From Arthrobacter sp. MMS18-M83 (GTDB lineage: Bacteria; Actinomycetota; Actinomycetes; Actinomycetales; Micrococcaceae), in contig NZ_CP113343.1 of the NCBI RefSeq assembly GCF_026683955.1, forward strand, positions 868,001 through 932,000: 64,000 nucleotides of DNA. The letters run 5' to 3'. A program made the translations under genes and the position numbers. Below, one piece after another: positions 41,400 through 50,321 of the stretch (positions are counted from its first letter, which is position 1; each line of letters begins with the position of its first letter). The notes below the pieces were generated by a model that saw nothing but the letters and a program-made list of their open reading frames with translations, was not told where the DNA came from and did no database searches.

Positions 41400-42920
41400 T
41401 TACTTCCTGCGAAGGGATTTCGGCCGGAACTGCGCCCAGGCGAGAAGGAACTGTGCCCGGGAGTCGGATCCGCGCTGTTGTTCGAGGGCATGCAGACGCC
41501 CATAGCTGAATCCGTTCGCTCCTTCCGAAGGGGCCGTCGCGCCCAGGTCTCGGAGCACCTCGCGAGTGACCAGGCTGTCCTGGTGCTCGCCGAGGACCTG
41601 TTGAACGTGCTCCGCGGCCCGTGCCAGCCGGCGGGCCCGCTTCCCGTGGATCGCGGCCGCCGCCTCGGCCGCATACCGCAGTCGTTTCGCGGACTTGCGT
41701 ACCTCGTGCAGTGCAGCATCGGCCGGCGCCCCCTCCTGTGCGCCGTCTACGGCGTCGACGGCATGCTTCAGGCGGGACCGGTCGGCCGCTACCCGGTCTG
41801 CCACGCACTTCCCGGCCGGCTTGCGGGCGCGGTCCGAAAGCGGCGGATTGGTGACGAAGGAGTCGAGGGAATCGAGCAGTCGGAAGTACCTGTCACTGTC
41901 AAGGGCTGCCAGTCCGGCCGCCCGTGCGTCGTGGTGTCTGGCGCCGAGGTGTTCCTCTATCCGCTGTTGGACAGGGCCCACGAGAAGCTCCGTCGGTTCA
42001 GCGCCGATCATATCCCTGAGTCGCTGGAGGATGACCTCCGTGTCGCGGGCAGCACCCACAGCCCCTGCCAGCCACTTCAGTTCTTCCCGCAGACTCCGGG
42101 CGACCGTGAGGTCGGTGAGTTTGCCATAGGTGGCCAGGGCCGAGCGCATGCTGCGTGCGGCGACCCGAAGCTGGTGTACGGCGTCCGGCAGGTCCTCTCG
42201 CACGCCGGGGTCATGCGTTTTCAGAGCCTGCAACAGGGCGTGCATGTAGGCCATAAGCACTGCCGAGGCCGGGCCTTTGCGCGTCGGTTTTGGCGGGGGT
42301 GCGGGCGTGTCAGGGTAGCTGGCGCCCAGGGCACGTGCAAGCTTCGAGGGCAGTGCCGCCGGGTGCTGGCCGGACCCCGCCAGAAGCGTGTCTGCCGCGT
42401 CGAGCAGGTCGGGGCGCCCGTCAACAAGTTCGATCTCCCACTCCCGCCAGCTGCTGGATTCGGGCGTGCCAAGGAACGTGCGGGCGTCCACCCGGTCATC
42501 GCAGAAGTCGGCCAGGACCGTGTTGGCCGGCCCGTACAGGGACAGGACCGTGCGCCGTGTGCTCAGTTGTGCGACGGGGACCAGGACACGGTCACGTGTG
42601 TGAACGAGCACGAGCCTCCGCAGGCGTTCCGGTGCGCTGTCGGGGTCGCTTCCCACGGGCTCGGTCATCTCCCGACGTTCACCAGGTCCGAGAGGCAATT
42701 TCAGGTGCCAGCCGGCGTCGTCTCCGCCGCTGCGCCGCCGCAGCGTAATTCCCTGGGCCGCCAGCGTCAGATCCCCGGTATCAAAATAGACCGCATCCAG
42801 GTCTTCTTCTTCAGGCGCCCCGACCCGGTCCACCCCCGCGAGCATGGCCAGTTCCGGCAACGGGGCACCCTGCTCGACTTCGTACTTTCGTTCCACCTCT
42901 ACGGTGTCTTGCCCGGTCAT
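41400..42920 (-). CDS. CYTH-CHAD domain protein
   Basis: A protein of about 506 residues with an N-terminal CYTH triphosphate-tunnel domain (VEVERKYEVE, the ExExK motif; ITLRRRSGG; GWHLKLPLG; REWEIELVDG) and a C-terminal helical CHAD domain with conserved histidines and arginines (DAVHQLRVAARSMRSALATY, ALHEVRKSAKRLRYAAEA). CYTH hydrolyses triphosphates or polyphosphate, and CHAD binds polyphosphate granules. ATG 42920 gives the usual start; a GTG at 42950 lies in a hairpin. No clear ribosome site is seen. With PPK2 nearby, a polyphosphate role is likely. Confidence 0.88.
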   Translation of the reverse strand: MTGQDTVEVERKYEVEQGAPLPELAMLAGVDRVGAPEEEDLDAVYFDTGDLTLAAQGITLRRRSGGDDAGWHLKLPLGPGERREMTEPVGSDPDSAPERLRRLVLVHTRDRVLVPVAQLSTRRTVLSLYGPANTVLADFCDDRVDARTFLGTPESSSWREWEIELVDGRPDLLDAADTLLAGSGQHPAALPSKLARALGASYPDTPAPPPKPTRKGPASAVLMAYMHALLQALKTHDPGVREDLPDAVHQLRVAARSMRSALATYGKLTDLTVARSLREELKWLAGAVGAARDTEVILQRLRDMIGAEPTELLVGPVQQRIEEHLGARHHDARAAGLAALDSDRYFRLLDSLDSFVTNPPLSDRARKPAGKCVADRVAADRSRLKHAVDAVDGAQEGAPADAALHEVRKSAKRLRYAAEAAAAIHGKRARRLARAAEHVQQVLGEHQDSLVTREVLRDLGATAPSEGANGFSYGRLHALEQQRGSDSRAQFLLAWAQFRPKSLRRK

Positions 42921-42937
42921 GATCAATTCTAAGTCCG

Positions 42938-42960
42938 CGGCCCCGTTCACAACGGGGCCG
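42938..42960 (-). terminator. GC-rich hairpin downstream of the GH57 operon
   Basis: CGGCCCCGTT and AACGGGGCCG form a perfect 10-bp stem with a 3-base loop, 99 bases after the GH57 stop and 18 bases before the CYTH-CHAD ATG. It may end the glycogen operon or affect CYTH-CHAD translation. Confidence 0.5.
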
Positions 42961-43058
42961 AGAGTCCCGACTTTGGCCTAACGGAACTTGAGATCAAGCG
43001 CGAACGGATCGCCGTCAGCGTCAGTCACCAAAACCCCGGATTTTTGCCGGCTGGCGGT

Positions 43059-44210
43059 TCAAGGCGTAATGGCGGCGGCGGCTTGGTCGAGTTCGCCATG
43101 GCAGCGGGCGAGCCAGGCTTCGCCCCAGAAGAAGTTGCAGCTGGTCTGGGCTTGGAGGAGATGGCGGCGGGCCAGCTCGAGGCCGGGGTCGGACCGGTCG
43201 GCCCGGTTGGCGGCGGCATGAAGTTGCCCGCTGACCTGCCGGACACGCGCGAGGGCCTCGCGCTGGGCGGGGCTGCCGGTCCACTGCGTGAAGCCGCTGC
43301 CGTCGTGCCAACCGGTGTTCCAGGCCCCGTCGCGCACTACTACTTCGCCGTAGGGTGGGTGGCGGTCGAGGTGGTCGGCTATGAAGGTGGGGGCGATACC
43401 GCCTGCGGTGCCGCTGCGGGCCCGTTCGAGGAAGGGCTGGTAGAAGGCAGTCCAGAAGTTGACGCCGGCGGTCGTGTTTCTGAACCATCCGCCGTTGTCG
43501 CCGTCGGTGGCGGTAGTGACCAATGGCGTGAAGTCGCAGTGCCGGGTGCGGGCGTTGACCTCGCGGATGAACCAGTCGGGGTCCATTCCGGACTGCTGTG
43601 CGTCGGAGAGTTCCCTGTCGCGCACGACCACGGTGATCTGGGCGCCGCCGTGGCGGGCGACATGCGTTCGGTAGCGCAGTTCGTCCCAGCGCATCGCATC
43701 GACCGCCTCGACGTTGTTGGAGTCGACGAGCACGTACTTGTAGCCCATTGCCTGCAGGAGGGGGATGAGCTCCATGGTGAAACCCATCTCGGGCGGCCAG
43801 AACCCACCCATGTGGGGGCGGGCGAAGAGCCGTTCGCCCGTTTGGCGCCACGCTTGGAGCTGGCCGGGCCAGTCGTGGGCGGGTATGAGGGGCAGGACGG
43901 GGTGGTGGTAGCCGGTGGCGAGGACGTCGATGATGGCGGTGTTCTGCAAGTGCCAAAGCAACGATCCGCAGTCCACGATCCCATACACGCGGGACTGGAA
44001 GGCCGGATCCGCGAGGGTCTCGAGCAGGGTGCCTGAGATCGACAGGTGGACCCGGCCGATGTCCTCATATGGCCAGAGGGACCTTGGGATGCGGTCGAGG
44101 GCGTAAAGGATCTCTCGGGCGGCCCACGGGTCGGCCTCGAGCAGGTTCTCGAGGTTGCCGGCGGGCTGGTGCAGGTTGAGCACCAGCGCGAAGTCGATCT
44201 GCCCGGCCAT
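43059..44210 (-). CDS. Glycoside hydrolase family 57 protein
   Basis: A 383-residue GH57-type enzyme. The N-terminal strand FALVLNLHQPAGNLENL carries the family HQP motif; FWPPEMGFTMELI holds the catalytic Glu, and TATDGDNGGWFRN the catalytic Asp. It should act on alpha-glucans (amylase or glucanotransferase). Its start overlaps the stop of the other GH57 gene, and glycogen synthase lies further upstream in the same operon, suggesting a role in making or remodelling glycogen. Confidence 0.87.
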   Translation of the reverse strand: MAGQIDFALVLNLHQPAGNLENLLEADPWAAREILYALDRIPRSLWPYEDIGRVHLSISGTLLETLADPAFQSRVYGIVDCGSLLWHLQNTAIIDVLATGYHHPVLPLIPAHDWPGQLQAWRQTGERLFARPHMGGFWPPEMGFTMELIPLLQAMGYKYVLVDSNNVEAVDAMRWDELRYRTHVARHGGAQITVVVRDRELSDAQQSGMDPDWFIREVNARTRHCDFTPLVTTATDGDNGGWFRNTTAGVNFWTAFYQPFLERARSGTAGGIAPTFIADHLDRHPPYGEVVVRDGAWNTGWHDGSGFTQWTGSPAQREALARVRQVSGQLHAAANRADRSDPGLELARRHLLQAQTSCNFFWGEAWLARCHGELDQAAAAITP

Positions 44211-45657
44211 CAGGCGGCCTCGCAGGCTTCGATGGCGCGGCGGGCGAGTTCGGCGCCATAGTCGGTCCAGATTCCCTGACCCCAGTAGCGGTAGCAGCTG
44301 GTCTCACACGCCAGCAGGTAAAAAAGCGCCCGGCGGTAGGCGGGATCGCTGCTGGGCACCCCGGCGGTGAGGAATCGCTGGTTGAAAAGGGCGCTGGCCC
44401 GCTGCATCGGGGCAAGGACGCTGTCATAGCCGGACACCCAGGAAATGTTGTTGGTCCAACTGCCGCCGTCCATGTGGAACCTGCCGTCCTCTCCGGAGAG
44501 CTTGTCGATCACTTCTTCGAGCCGCTCGGGTCCCTCGCCCGGGGCGAGCCGCTCCCAGACCCGGTGCTGGCCCGCCGGCTGGATCGGCGGCAGGTCCGCC
44601 GGGTCGACACCGAAGGCAGTGAGGGCTTCAAGATACTCCGAAACGTTCAGAGCGGGGCTGGGCGAGCCGGAGGACTCGGCGATGGCATCAAAATATTTGG
44701 GGGAAACTCGTTCATCATCACGCCCCCGTTCTCGCCGTCCGCGATCTGGGTCACCAGCGGCGGGACCATGCGGCCGGCCAACTGCACGGGTGCGAGATCC
44801 CTGGCCTCGTAGTAGGGCTGCATCTGGCCGACCAGTTTGGTGTCGCTGCCTTGTGTTTTGACGATCGCGGTGATCGAGGCGGTCTCACCCCTGGAGCTGG
44901 TGCAGGTGAGCCGATGCGGCAGGTGCGGATGGTCTAATGGACGGCCGTCGGGGCGTTCGACGGTGTGCTCTTGGACCAGAACCCAGCTATAGCCGCACTC
45001 AACCAGGGTGCGCACAAACTCATAGGCGACATCAGGCTGGTTCGGCAGAGCCATCTCGGCCGGCGAGAAACCCCGAACTCTGCTAAGCGCCTCGGTGCCG
45101 AAGATGGCGGCGAAGTGGTGCTGCCAGGCGCGCACATGCAGACGGAAGTCCTGGACGGGAGTGGAGGGGGCCACCGCGTGCCCCCAGGTCGATCCCAGCC
45201 ACTCCACCGCACCCCGCCAGGGGTCTTCGCAGGTGATCCGGGCCAGTGCGTCGAACACGTCATTGCGGCCCATCTGACGCATACCGTGCAGCAGGGTGCC
45301 TGAGTAGTCCAGCATCACGCGGGGTGCCAGTCCCTGCTCCAGGAGTTGCGGGATGAACTCGCCCATCCGCTTGTAGCACCATGCGAAAGTCGGAGCGTTG
45401 TGGTTGTCGCCCTGGTCGGGGTGGTCCATCATCCACGCAAGGTTCGAGATCACCGCCGCGCTTTGCAAGTCCGGCCCGCCGGCGGGTATCAACGGTTGGT
45501 GCATGTGCAACGCCACGGCGAAGCCGCTGCCCAGCCGGGCGAGGTCCATCTCGTTGAACGCTCGCTGTTCCCGGCCGGCTGCGATCGCCTGGGCGATCAT
45601 GGTCTCCTCCCCGCAGATATTCGGCAGGCCGTCCACGTACTCGTCCATGATGTCCAT
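44210..45657 (-). pseudogene. Glycoside hydrolase family 57 protein, frameshifted
   Basis: Begins MDIMDEYVDGLPNICG at 45657 after GGAAGGAAG. It has ALHMHQPLIPAGG (HQP motif), GFSPAEMALP (catalytic Glu) and IADGENGGVMMNEFP (catalytic Asp). Directly after that, at a run of five G (44699-44703), the frame breaks: the expected continuation KYFDAIAESSG lies in the next frame and runs on to a stop at 44210 (including WTNNISWVSGYD and FYLLACETSCYRYWGQGIWT). Adding one G restores a protein of about 482 residues. Either a sequencing error or a recent mutation; both halves look well conserved. Confidence 0.85.
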
Positions 45658-45681
45658 CGGCTTCCTTCCCCCGGGGTCGGG

Positions 45682-47157
45682 CTACTTGTGGCGGATGTGG
45701 TCGTAGATGTTGAGATAGTCCTGGCCCGGGCCGGCCCAGGAGTAGTCGCTGCGCATCGCGTTGAGCATCAGCTCGCGGAACTCGCCGGGGAAGTCGGACC
45801 ACAACCCGAACGCCCGTTCCAGCGCCGACTCGATGGCCGTGTTGTCGGTCTGGTGGAACACGTATCCGTTGCGCTGCCAGCCCGGACGGTCCGAGAAGTC
45901 CCGGTCGAAGACGGTGTCGACCATGCCGCCCACCGCCCGCACCACCGGAATGGTCCCGTAGCGCATGGCGATCATAGGGGTCAGCCCGCACGGCTCGAAC
46001 ATTGATGGCACCACCACCATGTCCGCCCCTGCGTAGATCAGGTGCGCCAGTTCCTCGCTGTATCCGATCTCCAGGTGGCAGTCCGGGTTGTCGTTGAGGT
46101 AGTGCTTGAGATGCCGGAAGTGTCCGTTGATTCCGTTGTGCAGGCCGTCACCCAAGAGCACGAACTGAGCCCCCCTCTGAAGGGCGTAGAACAGGGCGTG
46201 ATGCACCAGGTGCATCCCCTTCTGGTCGTCGAGGCGTCCCACATAGGCGACGATCGGGCTGAAGGTGTCCCGCATCCAGAGCCGTTCCCGCAGCCGTCTC
46301 TTCGACTCGTACTTGCCCTCCATCCGCTCCGCCGTGTAGTGGGCGGGCAGGAAAGGGTCGATCTCGGGGTTCCAGGTCTCGTAGTCCACGCCGTTGAGCA
46401 CCCCGCCGAACTTGGCCTGATGTGTCGACAAGGTGTGTCCCAGCCCGTCCCCGCCGTCGCCGTGGCGGGCCTCGGCGGCATGGTTGGGTGAGACCGTGGT
46501 GGTGAAGTTCGAGTAAACCACCCCGCCCTTCATCAGATTCACCGCGCCGTACCGATGGTCGTCACCGAGGCGGACACGGTCCAGGAAATAGTCGGGCCGG
46601 CCCAGTTGGGTGCTCCAAAGCTCCTGGGCACTGGTCACACCCTGGTGGCGGAAGTTATGGATGGTGTAGCACACCCGCTGGTCGGGCATCACATGCCCGT
46701 ACTGCTCATACAAGAGGACCGGGACCAGTCCGGTCTGCCAGTCGTGGCAGTGAATCACGTCCGGGCGTTTCCCCACCTTGTACAGGTATTCCATGGCGGC
46801 CTTGGAGAAGAACGTGAAGCGGTCCACGTCGTCGGGGTAGCCGTACATGAGCTCCCGGTCGAAGAATCCTTCGCCCGAGTGCGGCTCGATGAAAAAGCAC
46901 TTCCGCCCGTGCACGTAGCCGAACCACACGGTGCAACGGACCGCGGACCCGTGCCACGGCACCCATAGGTCGTGGTAGTCGATTGTCAACCCCCACACAT
47001 CCTCATACCGCATGCCCGCATACTTCGGCAGCACGATCTCCACCTCGTGCCCCCGGATCTCCAGCTCACGGCTCAGCCCGAAAACCACATCGCCCAGACC
47101 GCCGGCCTTAGCCACCGGCGCGCACTCGCTGGCCACCATCACTACATACATGCCCAC
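45682..47157 (-). CDS. glgA: Glycogen/starch synthase, glycosyltransferase family 5
   Basis: A 491-residue GT5 enzyme: SECAPVAKAGGLGDVV (ADP-glucose binding KxGGL) at residue 10, IHCHDWQTGLVP, VLNGVDYETWNPEIDP, YVGRLDDQKGMHL and FEPCGLTPMIAMRYG with the C-terminal nucleotide-sugar site. It adds glucose from ADP-glucose to alpha-1,4-glucan. This bacterial GT5 type is unusual next to the GT4 GlgA common in actinobacteria, and together with two GH57 genes looks like an acquired glycogen module. Confidence 0.92.
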   Translation of the reverse strand: MGMYVVMVASECAPVAKAGGLGDVVFGLSRELEIRGHEVEIVLPKYAGMRYEDVWGLTIDYHDLWVPWHGSAVRCTVWFGYVHGRKCFFIEPHSGEGFFDRELMYGYPDDVDRFTFFSKAAMEYLYKVGKRPDVIHCHDWQTGLVPVLLYEQYGHVMPDQRVCYTIHNFRHQGVTSAQELWSTQLGRPDYFLDRVRLGDDHRYGAVNLMKGGVVYSNFTTTVSPNHAAEARHGDGGDGLGHTLSTHQAKFGGVLNGVDYETWNPEIDPFLPAHYTAERMEGKYESKRRLRERLWMRDTFSPIVAYVGRLDDQKGMHLVHHALFYALQRGAQFVLLGDGLHNGINGHFRHLKHYLNDNPDCHLEIGYSEELAHLIYAGADMVVVPSMFEPCGLTPMIAMRYGTIPVVRAVGGMVDTVFDRDFSDRPGWQRNGYVFHQTDNTAIESALERAFGLWSDFPGEFRELMLNAMRSDYSWAGPGQDYLNIYDHIRHK

Positions 47158-47179
47158 ACCCCCGCCGTGATCCAGCCGG

Positions 47180-47211
47180 CCTCCACGCTTCGTGCAAACG
47201 AAGCGTGGAGG
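47180..47211. terminator. Hairpin between glgA and GGDEF-EAL gene
   Basis: CCTCCACGCTTCGT and its exact complement form a 14-bp stem with a GCAA loop. It probably ends the GGDEF-EAL transcript before glgA. Confidence 0.6.
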
Positions 47212-47315
47212 CGTCGGCGCTCTTCCAATGTGAACCGTACCGCGTATCAGGCAGCGGGTGACCGTTCGGACCCCGTCCGTGGCTGCACTACGCCAAGGCT
47301 TTCACTACCGTTAAC

Positions 47316-47368
47316 TTCACCGCCATTAAGTTTCATCGCCGTCGCCATTACGTTTCACCGCCATTAAG
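47316..47368. repeat. Short direct repeats over the 3' end of the GGDEF-EAL gene
   Basis: TTCACCGCCATTAAG occurs at 47316-47330 and again at 47354-47368, with a degenerate third copy (TTTCATCGCC...CATTACG) in between. The gene's stop codon lies inside the first copy, so repeat slippage changes the C-terminus. Confidence 0.7.
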
Positions 47369-49263
47369 AACGATGTCGAAGTGACTGGCGTGGATTCCGC
47401 TGGGACGACATCGGGGAACTTCCGCGCGGGGGTTTCGACCGCGCGGATCCGTTCGGCCCGGAGATTGTGCGCAACGGCCCGCCATGCGGCCAGGAAAGGC
47501 CCGTTGAGCCTCTCGGTCTGTTCATCCCCCGGCGCGACCGGCAGTGGCGGGGACGTCGGGGAAGGGACCGGGGGCGAGATCAGGGAGCCCTGGGCGGTAT
47601 CGCAGGCCATATCGCGCAACGCGGCCAGCTGGGTGGTTCGTTCGACGCTTTCGGCGGTTGTCTTGATCCCTACGGACTGCAGGGTACGGATAAGCCCTCT
47701 GACGATAGCGGCTGCACGCGGGTCGGTATCGATCCTGTCGATGAAGTTCTTTGCGATCTTGACCCTCGTCAAGGGCAGTGCGAGGAGCGTCGCGAGGGAG
47801 GCCTGGGCGGTTCCATAGTCGTCCAGGACCACGCCAAGGCCCGCGTCGATCAGTTGCTGCAGTTGTGTCGCCGCCCCGGGCAGGTCGAGTATCGCGGTTC
47901 CTTCCGTGATTTCGATTTCCAGCAGCCCTGCCGGGATCCCATGCAGCTCCAGTGCACCCATAATGTCGGCATCCAGCGTTCCTGCCGCCAGTTGCACCGG
48001 AGAGACATTCACCGCGATCTTCAACGGCGTTCCCGCATCGGCCCACGACCGCGCCTGCGCACAGGCCCGGTCAATGACCCAGGCGCCGATCCTGAGGATC
48101 TCTCCTGTGTGTTCAGCCACGGGGACGAATTCCGCCGGCGGGACCGGCCCGAGTTCGACGTCGGTCCAGCGCAACAGCGCCTCGACGCCGTGGTCCACCC
48201 CGGTGGCCAGGTCGCGGAGCGGCTGGTAATGCAAGGTCAACGCGCCGTCCTCAAGGGCACGGGGAAGCCGGCGGCGGATGAGCGCATCCCGAACGAAAGA
48301 CGACGGCGCCCGGCCGCGGCGGATCCGGCCGACACGGCGCTTGCCGGCGAGTTTGGCGTGGAGCATCGCACCGTCCGCGTGCCGGAGGAGGGCGTCGAGC
48401 CGACTTAGTGCCTCCTCGCCGGTGACATCGCCGGCCATGGCCAGACCCAGCGTGGCCGTGACGTCGATGCGGAACCTGTCGACGACGAATGGCTCGTCCA
48501 TGCATTTCAGCACCCGGCCGGCGACAGTTCCGGCCTCGTTTTCGTCCACACCCACCAGGAGGACGGCAAATTCGTCCCCTCCAAGTCGGACGATGCCGTC
48601 CTCGGGCCGGACGCACCCGGAGAGGCGCGCGGCGAACTCGGCAAGGACCGCATCCCCGGCCCGGTGGCCGTAAGTGTCATTGACGCCTTTGAAATCGTCC
48701 AGATCGATGAAAAGGATCCCTATACGAGACAGGTCGGTGTCCCTCGTCAGGGCCGTGGCCTGCGCCTCGAGCATTCGCCTGTTGGGCAGGCCTGTCAGCG
48801 GATCATGCATGGACGCGTGCCGGAAGACGTCCGACAGACCCTCGAAGACCTCCGAGACGGGCACGATACGGGGACTGCCTGCGGCGAGAACGAGAATGTC
48901 TTGGTAACGGGTCGCTTCTGGTCGTTCCAGGATGGCCGCAACCGCTTCCGACATCCCCAGTTCGGCGGACACAACCAGGTCGTCTGCGGCCAGCATATCT
49001 GCAGCCTCCGAACGGGCGTTCAGGGCACGCCCAAACCCAAGCCGGCCCGACATCTTGAATTCCAATTGTTCGCGGGTCAACAATGCCGGACCCTTCGCGC
49101 CTTCTATGACGACCCCGCGCAGGTTCCGGTCAGCGCGGAAGAGTTCGTCAATCTCGAGCGCCCGCGTGGAACTCGGCAGAACCATCGCCTCAACCCCGAG
49201 CTTGCCCAGGATCAGGACATCCTGCGGGCTGTACGGCATCGCAACACTTTCAGTGTTCGTCAC
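47326..49263 (-). CDS. GGDEF-EAL protein (diguanylate cyclase/phosphodiesterase)
   Basis: A 645-residue signalling protein. The N-terminal 130 residues resemble a pair of CBS-like modules (ILGKLGVEAMVLPSS, DLVVSAELGMSEAVAAILE). Then comes GGDEF (LTGLPNRRMLEAQ, FIDLDDFKGVNDTYGH, RLGGDEFAVLLVG, intact) and EAL (HGVEALLRW, NVSPVQLAAG, EITEGTAI, VLDDYGTAQASL, VKIAKNFID), with all main metal ligands visible. It may both make and degrade cyclic di-GMP. No membrane segments, so cytosolic. GTG 49263 or ATG 49239 could be the start. It is upstream of glgA on the same strand. Confidence 0.88.
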   Translation of the reverse strand: MTNTESVAMPYSPQDVLILGKLGVEAMVLPSSTRALEIDELFRADRNLRGVVIEGAKGPALLTREQLEFKMSGRLGFGRALNARSEAADMLAADDLVVSAELGMSEAVAAILERPEATRYQDILVLAAGSPRIVPVSEVFEGLSDVFRHASMHDPLTGLPNRRMLEAQATALTRDTDLSRIGILFIDLDDFKGVNDTYGHRAGDAVLAEFAARLSGCVRPEDGIVRLGGDEFAVLLVGVDENEAGTVAGRVLKCMDEPFVVDRFRIDVTATLGLAMAGDVTGEEALSRLDALLRHADGAMLHAKLAGKRRVGRIRRGRAPSSFVRDALIRRRLPRALEDGALTLHYQPLRDLATGVDHGVEALLRWTDVELGPVPPAEFVPVAEHTGEILRIGAWVIDRACAQARSWADAGTPLKIAVNVSPVQLAAGTLDADIMGALELHGIPAGLLEIEITEGTAILDLPGAATQLQQLIDAGLGVVLDDYGTAQASLATLLALPLTRVKIAKNFIDRIDTDPRAAAIVRGLIRTLQSVGIKTTAESVERTTQLAALRDMACDTAQGSLISPPVPSPTSPPLPVAPGDEQTERLNGPFLAAWRAVAHNLRAERIRAVETPARKFPDVVPAESTPVTSTSFLMAVKRNGDGDET

Positions 49264-49425
49264 GGACAGTTCATATCAGACCAAAACAACCAACGGCCGC
49301 AACCAACGCCGTGTCCACATGAACAACAGGTAGCGTCCCGGCAACGCGGCCGTGTACACGACATCGCAGCGCGGGAATCCCGTCCGGTATGGTGTGCCCG
49401 TGGACTTCCCTGTTCCAAAATGAGC

Positions 49426-49466
49426 GAGCCCCTGATCCGCGTTTCCGCAGCTCAGGGGCTCTTTTC
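49426..49466. terminator. Terminator (copy 3 of a repeated module) beside a tRNA fragment
   Basis: Stem GAGCCCCTGATCCGCG (49426-49441) with 49446-49461, two mismatches, then TTTT. It follows the tRNA 3' fragment on the reverse strand, so it was probably the terminator of that tRNA. Confidence 0.75.
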
Positions 49467-49501
49467 GGGTAGGGCTACTCGGACTTGAACCGAGGACCTT
49501 A
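49467..49501 (-). tRNA. 3' fragment of a tRNA gene, likely attachment site
   Basis: On the reverse strand a complete T-arm (CTCGG-TTCAAGT-CCGAG, 49494-49478) is followed by a 7-base acceptor strand TAGCCCT and discriminator A. The 5' part of the tRNA (D-arm, anticodon arm) is absent. A 3' fragment like this is the usual mark left by an integrase using a tRNA as attachment site. The isotype cannot be read from the fragment. Confidence 0.72.
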
Positions 49502-49808
49502 GGAGAATGATTTCGCGTTTTTCATTAGTATGCGGTGGATGCCAAAAGTGCCTAGATTCCGGGGCAAAACGGGTCAAAACGGGCGGCGAGCTTGTCATCA
49601 TTTTTCGTTACGCGCCGTTGTTTCCGGTGGGTAAACGGTGGGCGAATCGCGTTATAAGGTTCAACCCGCGCCAGCCGTCATGCCGTCTCGTCGTCGCGCC
49701 TCCAACCGGACAACGGTCATGCCGACGACCTTATCCGTGTCCATGAACGGGAATACAGCTGGCGCCTTCGCCGGCCCCGATCAAACCGCGGACACGACGG
49801 AGATACCG
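49502..49808. other. Intergenic start of the right-hand element
   Basis: About 300 bases with lower GC than the surroundings and no convincing gene. A short direct repeat (CAAAACGGG twice near 49565) is visible. It probably holds the promoter of the excisionase-like gene. Confidence 0.35.
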
Positions 49809-50024
49809 ATGACTGCTAGACCAGAAGGCAGCGGTGCGGCGGAAGCTGCAGCGGAACAATGGCTGACCCCGAAAGACATCTGCAGCCAATTACAGATTCC
49901 CGAGCAGACGTTCTATCAATGGCGCGCGAAGCACGTCGGCCCCCGCGCCTACCGAATCGGCCGTCATCTCCGGATCAGCCAGAGCGACTTCAACTCGTGG
50001 TTGTCCTCACACTTGGAAGAATAG
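49809..50024 (+). CDS. Excisionase-like helix-turn-helix protein
   Basis: A 71-residue protein from ATG 49809 (GGAG six bases upstream) ending in a MerR-type helix-turn-helix: WLTPKDICSQLQIPEQTFYQ, then GPRAYRIGRHLRISQSDFNSWLSSHL. This is the layout of small Xis/AlpA proteins that direct excision of integrated elements. A longer frame from GTG 49638 exists but its extra residues look non-coding. It lies 300 bases from the tRNA fragment, exactly where an excisionase is expected. Confidence 0.75.
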   Translation: MTARPEGSGAAEAAAEQWLTPKDICSQLQIPEQTFYQWRAKHVGPRAYRIGRHLRISQSDFNSWLSSHLEE

Positions 50025-50069
50025 AGGACACGGCTTGTCCGGGTCCTCTAGATTGCTCGTTTTCGGCGC

Positions 50070-50321
50070 TTAGGGTTCACAATGCAATCGGAACGAGTGT
50101 GACCTGCCTTTCGTTGAACGGACCGCTGGCTCCGGACCGAGTAACCAGTGGAACTGTGAAACATGCGACCGCACTAGCCGGCCGTAGAGAGGATTACCGT
50201 CGGTAAACCAAGAATCTGAGTCGATTATTTTACGTTGTGTAGCCGTTAGGTTCGGCCAATTCAACCGGCGTTCGTGGCTGCAGTCAGGCCGATCGGCTTC
50301 ATCAGACAAACCAATTTCCAT
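50070..50321 (-). CDS. Small hypothetical protein
   Basis: An 83-residue reading frame (MEIGLSDEADRPDCSHERRL...) with AAAAGGACG upstream of ATG 50321 and lower GC than its neighbours. No family is recognised; the composition is polar with several Trp and His. It could be a foreign gene carried by the element, or chance. Confidence 0.35.
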   Translation of the reverse strand: MEIGLSDEADRPDCSHERRLNWPNLTATQRKIIDSDSWFTDGNPLYGRLVRSHVSQFHWLLGPEPAVRSTKGRSHSFRLHCEP

